Positions 58,955 to 64,000 of a stretch of DNA of 64,000 nt are shown here, in pieces (positions within the stretch are counted from its first letter, which is position 1; every line of letters begins with the position of its first letter). This DNA is from Phoenix dactylifera (lineage: Eukaryota > Streptophyta > Magnoliopsida > Arecales > Arecaceae). Location of the stretch: assembly GCF_009389715.1 (NCBI RefSeq), contig NC_052395.1:20239993-20303992 (forward strand), written 5' to 3'. The notes beneath the pieces were generated by a model. The model did no database searches. It was not told where the DNA came from and worked only from the letters and a program-made list of their open reading frames with translations. The position numbers were made by a program, and so were the translations under genes.

Positions 58955-60446
58955 CTCCTCCCCGAGTTTTCTTCCCTCCACCCTAGCCGAGGTGGGTGGT
59001 GATACGACCGCCAGCCACGGAGGGCGGGAGCGCCGCGCCGGGGTGGTGCTGTTTCGCGAGAGGTGAACCAGGGCTTGTCCACGGTCACGCTGAGGCGCGA
59101 AAGGCTCGAGGTCCAGCCCACGGTCGCGCTTGGTAGCATATAATCGGGTCGAGCCCCCCTTTCGAAAGAAAGATTGGCTAGGGAGGTGGCTACCTGGTAA
59201 TAAGAGGGCGGTCGTTCCGTTCAAGTTATCCAAATTCGAAATGTACGGATATTGATTAAATTCGAGAACCGAATACTTCATGCTTTGATCGCTTGTTGGC
59301 GATTATGCTTTTCTTCCGCTTGTAGCTTGGTTGTGCCAGGTATGACGTACTTATCTTCGAATGGAAAGGATATGAGTAAAACATAGTCTACCCGTATCGA
59401 ACATTTTTCCGACGAGGCGGAGGCCCAGTGGAAGCTACTACACGGAGGTGGGCTGGTCCCTTCCTCCCTCCTACCTTTCTTTTTTAGCAAAAAAAAAGAG
59501 AAAGAAAGAAAGAAAGAAAGAAAGAAAATTATGATTGATTGATTCAATAAGATTTGAAGACGGTGGCGGTTTGTATTAGTATAGATTAATTTTTCGTCAA
59601 TTGATTTAGAGATTTGATGCTCCAACTGAAAAGAAAATAACCGCTGCATCATATACTCGTACACGGAACGATTTTTTACAGTTTGTTTCTAGAATCTCCT
59701 GTTGCACGAAGGAAGACAGATAATATTGTGTATTTTTTATTTTTTTTTAAAAAAAAGACTCAAACATGCACTCTTTACTATGAACTCTTCTAAGAGAGTT
59801 TAGAGCAATCTGATCTTTCAGCTTCTTGCATATTTCTTTACTCATGGTTCATTTCCATTCACAGACAAAGCAGTGGGAAGAGCTCATCGGGCCAACTGAC
59901 CCATTCACACTAAACGAATCACGTCTAACATCACGGTGGATTCTGCTATTATGAGTGTCTTCTTTTGAATGGGGGCAGCTTAATTCACCCACTGGAATGA
60001 GAAACAGGTTGAGACGTATTTCACCGGACACAAAGTTATCCCGGGGTAAAGGGAAAATTAAGCATGGAGCAGGAAATCGAACGTTTGAACATCACTTTAA
60101 CAACAAATTTTTCTGAATCACAAATAAAAACAGTTTATTCCCTGCTATAAAGGACGAGAACAACTAATCATGATAAACTAATATTAGAACAAATACAATA
60201 ATTAAATACTCATTGCCGATATATGTAACTTGCCAACTAGTACAGCAATTTGTTAGGAGGGAAAATCAAATTCAAATAACATAAATCACCGCTGGAGTCA
60301 CGTTCCTTTTACAGGTATATTACATACATGGGTGCCTCATTCCTCCCCAAAGTCAAACAATCACGCAGCCCGCAAAAATTGGCAGCAAATTAAATTCAAA
60401 GAACAAAATAATCGAATGGGGACAATGCGAGGGGAAAGGAGAGAAG
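58955..60446. other. Region between two minus-strand genes
   Basis: It includes the probable promoter and 5' UTR of the small-protein gene, a (GAAA)n tract at 59499-59527, and the 3' flank of the next gene. No further coding sequence is supported. Confidence 0.5.
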
Positions 60447-60666
60447 CTATAGCACTTTCACTCCACTAGGGCGTTTTCCTTCCATTGCATCCTTTTTGTT
60501 GCGGCAATCAGCACATAGGAAGGGGCCTTCCCATGGCTTTGAGCTGGTGGAGAAGAGGGAACCAGCATGCACAGATATGCCCTCGCTGGGAGCAAGGTCG
60601 ACCTGGCAGATAGCACATGTGAACAGGCCTGAAGTTGTTTGCCCTGCTGATGAGTCATTCCCTAGC
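60447..60666 (-). CDS. Terminal exon of a gene for a CxxC zinc-binding-like protein; 5' part not found
   Basis: The minus-strand exon starts after TTTTCAG at 60666 and ends with TAG at 60447. One base completes a codon, then 72 codons follow. The product has FTCAICQVDLAPSEGISVHA and later GPFLCADCRNKKDAMEGKRP, ending SGVKVL. The two CxxC pairs, spaced about 40 residues apart, suggest a single zinc site. I do not recognise the family. The longer ORF in a neighbouring frame (60458-60658) is a shadow of this exon. Upstream exons must lie to the right; none was identified with confidence before 64000. Confidence 0.6.
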
Positions 60667-61769
60667 CTGAAAATTTGAGGAGAAATAGAATACCTTCAGC
60701 ATTGAAAAAGACTGGCATGCAATGGACACATGATTGTGCAATCAAATCAGCTTAAAATCTGTAATCTGTCAAAAACAGCAGACACTCACTGAAAAGTAGA
60801 GCCAGCTGCAAAATACCCTCAGGCAACCCCATAATTGTATTCAATGTTAAGCAGCCTCTTAATAGGAAAATGAACTACATTAACCAGATTAAGATGAAAT
60901 ATTGATGAAGTAAGCTATCAATATGCCGCTGAATATTACTGGGTCGATTACACTTCAACAGGCAGTCATAGCAAGAAAGTAGAAAAAGAAAGACGTCCAA
61001 TTTACCAAGAATCAAGATCCTGACAAATGAAGAAGGTATGAGACCATGTGAAACAACAATAACAAGAAGCAACATGCATGCTGTGGATCAAGTTGCAAAC
61101 AGAAACATGGCTGTAAGTTTCAGCTGAAAAATCCAGAACCAAAACTGAAACATTCAGTTTTCAGCTGCAAGCAATCTAAAACTAACCATGGTTTTCCAGA
61201 GATTTGTTTTGTCATAGACTTGTTTATGGCCCAACCTTACTGTACATATCAGCCATCAATGCTAATCTTTGTCTTTATGATTAGGTTCAAAATCCATTAA
61301 GTTCTATGAGAACTTGGAACCATTGTGCTATTGGATTCCAAAGAAAACCAAGTGAATAACTCGAAGGACTTGGCAAGCCCGGAGCTCAACTGATTTATCA
61401 ATTTTCATGTATTATTTTGTCAATAAACAAAAAAATGATGTATTACACTCTTAAATTATAATTGATATGGTTATCGACAAATTTCTTGTTTACATCCAAA
61501 AAATTGGTGAATGGTGATTTTATCACAAAGAACTGGTGTAAACATCAAGAATGATATGCATGTACTTTTATTAACTTAGTTGTTATGACAGTGCCATATG
61601 AGGTCACTTTATATCAGTTGGCAACAAAAACCATTAAAATAAATCTGACAAGTATATAGAAAGGCAGTGAGAACTGAATAACCATAAAAAGAGAGATTTT
61701 AAAAAATTAAATCTTTTATAGACTTGCACTGAAGGCTGCCTTGAGGTTCTTGCCCCTGCAAATTTGTTA

Positions 61770-61930
61770 TAATCAAGGTTTGTAGTTTTGGCCAACATCG
61801 ATCTATTTCAGTCAAGACTGAGACGAAATCAACGGTTCAATTATGGTTTTGGCCAGTTTCAGTAGGTTGGAGCCAAGACCAGCTGGTTTCGGTCAGTTTA
61901 AATCAGTTTCAACCGAAAATGACTGAAAAC
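61770..61930. repeat. GGTTTTGGCC-motif repeat block
   Basis: Starts AATCAAGGTTTGTAGTTTTG and contains GGTTTTGGCCAGTTTCAG and GGTTTCGGTCAGTTT words. It has the same vocabulary as the block around 18310-18400. Confidence 0.45.
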
Positions 61931-63935
61931 ACCTGAAATCCTTCTTATGTTTCTGTGTTTAAAATCCTTATCTCTTGTTTCTCAGCCTTGGACACCATTT
62001 TTCGGACTTGATTCAATCTTAGATTGTTCTAAAACCTTCACTTCCTAAATATTCTTAAACTTCACTAATAAGAGTTAAATGTGGTTACTGATTCCTTTGT
62101 TCTGATTAATGGTTGACTAATTGAGCGGACTGCTACAGGCCATTTATTAGATCTCCAAAGAAGATTTAATGAACACTTAGTTTGCTGAAATCACAATCGA
62201 CTTTACTCGTGTTCTTGATTCTAAATCTACCTGATATGCTATTGCCATTGTTTAATTGTTTGAAATTACCTGAAGCTGAGTTCACTTTTTATGTGGAATA
62301 CTCAAAATCTACTCTACATAGGACAAAGTAAAACCTAGATAAATTAATATAAAAGGTGCATTGGCACATCTCCAGCTTCAAACAAATGGTGTAATGGGAC
62401 AGCAATAAATTGGTGATTTCAGCAAAACTTAGTCAATTGGCATAGGTCATTAGCACCTTTGGCCCCTTAATGGGACAAAGCCTCCACAAAGAGCACTGTT
62501 ATTAGTAAAACAATTCCATGAGAAATAATTCTCAGACTATTAACAATTATATATAATACACCAACAGAACAACAAAAAAGAGGATCTTTTGTATAAATAT
62601 AAGATTTTACAACCATATGCATCAAATGAAATGGCATAAGTAACCTCGAACTATGTAAAGGACATTCTCAAATTCGCCATGTCCACAAGTTCTATTCAAA
62701 AAGATGCAGAAAAGGATTTTAATGCACAAGGCACTAACAACTACTATCGAATAAAATGAATTTTTAACATGTAAAGTTTGAAAGGAGAAAATAATATATG
62801 TTTCACAATATAATTCATCATTAAAATGAAATTTACTTAAGATCACCAAAAATGCAAAGGTGTATAATGACTATAGAGATACAATAGAGCATAGATCTTA
62901 ATATCAAATCTTGAGTAATTTTTAACTCCTATTTTCAAAACACTTAATTGAATTTCAAAGAATTCACTTGAAGTTAGCTTCACCATCTAATGCTAAACAG
63001 TAAATGTCTAAGAATTGAAGTTTCAAATGAAATTTTTCACAGATGAAAGTTATAGGGCATCAAAAGTTTACCCCACAAATCTGCGTAATACATTTCGATA
63101 AATTATATGTATTGATTTGCGACTAAGGGAACTTGTTATGCTCTGGAAGCCAGGCGCAAGGCTAACGATGTCAATAACCAGACAAAAATCAAAGAAAAGA
63201 AAGAAGATCAGAAACAAGAAAATCTAGAATTTTCAATTCAGGGTCATCATAATGTTCATAATCTAGAAATGTTAAATTCAAGGTCATCATAATCTAGAAA
63301 CGTTCATAAAACTTTGTTCCTCCTTTTTAAGCTCTGAAGAAAAAATATCAAAATAATCCTACAGAAAGTTGGACCTCATAACAAATCCTAAGGTGGAGAA
63401 AAGGAAGAAAAATATTGCTTTTGATGGTCAAACAAAAAAAGGGCTGACAGATGGTGTGGATGACCTGCTTTTTTCATATTCCCTACTTTTTTTACCTTTC
63501 CTTCTTTCTTTTCTCCACCCTCCTCATTCCCGTTGGTTAACACTTAATACCCTGTATGTCGCACCTGTAACCAATTTTTAAGTTGCCCAATTTTGCATGA
63601 CAATTGGATGAAAATCCAATCAAAAGGGAGATGGGTGGAACAAAAGTTTCAGTCCAGGTTTATGGTATGACTGTTTTTCTTCTTTTCTTTTTTTCTTTTT
63701 CTTCTTCTCCTACTTTTTAGGCACCAAAAAGGAACCAAATGCTTCCCAGCCCAAAACAGATAGCTTCCTCTCCTTTTGTTCTCCGTCGTGTGGTAAGTGA
63801 TTGGCCACATCGCTAGTTGATTTGGACTTCCAAAGACTGAAAAAGGAAAGATAAGGCTACCACAAGATCTAATCTCCTCCATCTAACCAAAATTTAACTT
63901 CAAACTTGCAAAACCCCCATCCCCCGACCCCCACC

Positions 63936-63937
<2 letters not shown>

Positions 63938-63967
<30 letters not shown>

Positions 63968-63969
63968 GA
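63938..63969. repeat. (GA)n microsatellite
   Basis: About 16 GA units with one interruption, close to the right edge. Confidence 0.9.
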
Positions 63970-64000
63970 CTTCTAAAGTTATATAAACAACTTCTCAAAA

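Larger units (their letters stand above)
60667..64000. other. Probable intron and upstream sequence of the CxxC-protein gene
   Basis: AT-rich with no convincing exon. A GGTTTTGGCC/GGTTTCGGTCAG-motif block lies at about 61770-61930, related to 18295-19550. A minus-strand ORF at 63649-63882 follows a CT-rich stretch (GA repeat at 63938-63969 on the plus strand) and could include a first exon, but nothing in it is recognisable. Confidence 0.4.

Noticed and set aside
63649-63882. Minus-strand ORF starting MEEIRSCGSL as a possible first exon of the CxxC-protein gene.
   Set aside because: Nothing in it is recognisable, it ends in a Lys/Arg run from a simple-sequence tract, and it is about 3 kb from the known exon without intermediate support.

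Overview
This is nuclear DNA from a plant, almost certainly a monocot and most likely a palm (Arecaceae). The plant assignment rests on a single-exon AP-3 delta adaptin, a CRS1-type CRM-domain chloroplast splicing factor, two CBP60 genes, LTR retrotransposons, and a fragment of chloroplast rps19. The monocot assignment rests on the steep 5'-to-3' fall in GC within coding sequence. The palm assignment is inference from gene style and very long, transposon-filled introns. There is no bacterial operon, CRISPR array or phage, and I see no tRNA or rRNA gene.

Layout. 1-2466: left part of a Ty3/gypsy element on the minus strand (gag, then a 1,038-bp LTR with 29-bp tandem repeats). 3397-8106: a complete but frameshifted Ty1/copia element (copia-1) with matched target-site duplications. 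Both lie in what appears to be the last intron of a minus-strand gene whose recognisable exons are at 8596-8645, 9117-9241, 9443-9480 and 12835-12951; its final exon is not in the window. 13843-16743: intronless AP-3 delta on the plus strand, facing away from that gene. 16744-24425: intergenic, with motif-biased repeats and a MITE. 24426-27696 and 31483-35918: two tandem plus-strand CBP60 genes with the same eight-exon plan. 36995-37807: a GGGTCGG-rich transposon-like block beside an orphan coding fragment. 38707-39374: a 334-bp tandem duplication. 40140-46351: nine-exon CRS1. 48440-58954: a two-exon minus-strand gene for a small conserved protein whose ~10-kb intron holds a second complete copia element (copia-2, 49153-55015). 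That element is interrupted by DNA containing the chloroplast rps19 3' end. 60447-60666: terminal exon of a minus-strand gene for a CxxC protein.

The genes are not a pathway. AP-3 delta acts in vacuolar trafficking, CBP60 proteins in calcium- and salicylate-linked defence transcription, and CRS1 in plastid group II intron splicing. The two CBP60 copies form the only real cluster. Gene models were built by hand from splice signals, reading phase and, for the paralogues, exon-by-exon comparison. No search was run. I found no previously undescribed molecular system. The strongest unusual observations are the plastid DNA nested in a retrotransposon inside a gene intron, two GC-AG introns, and the insertion-biased damage in one half of copia-1.
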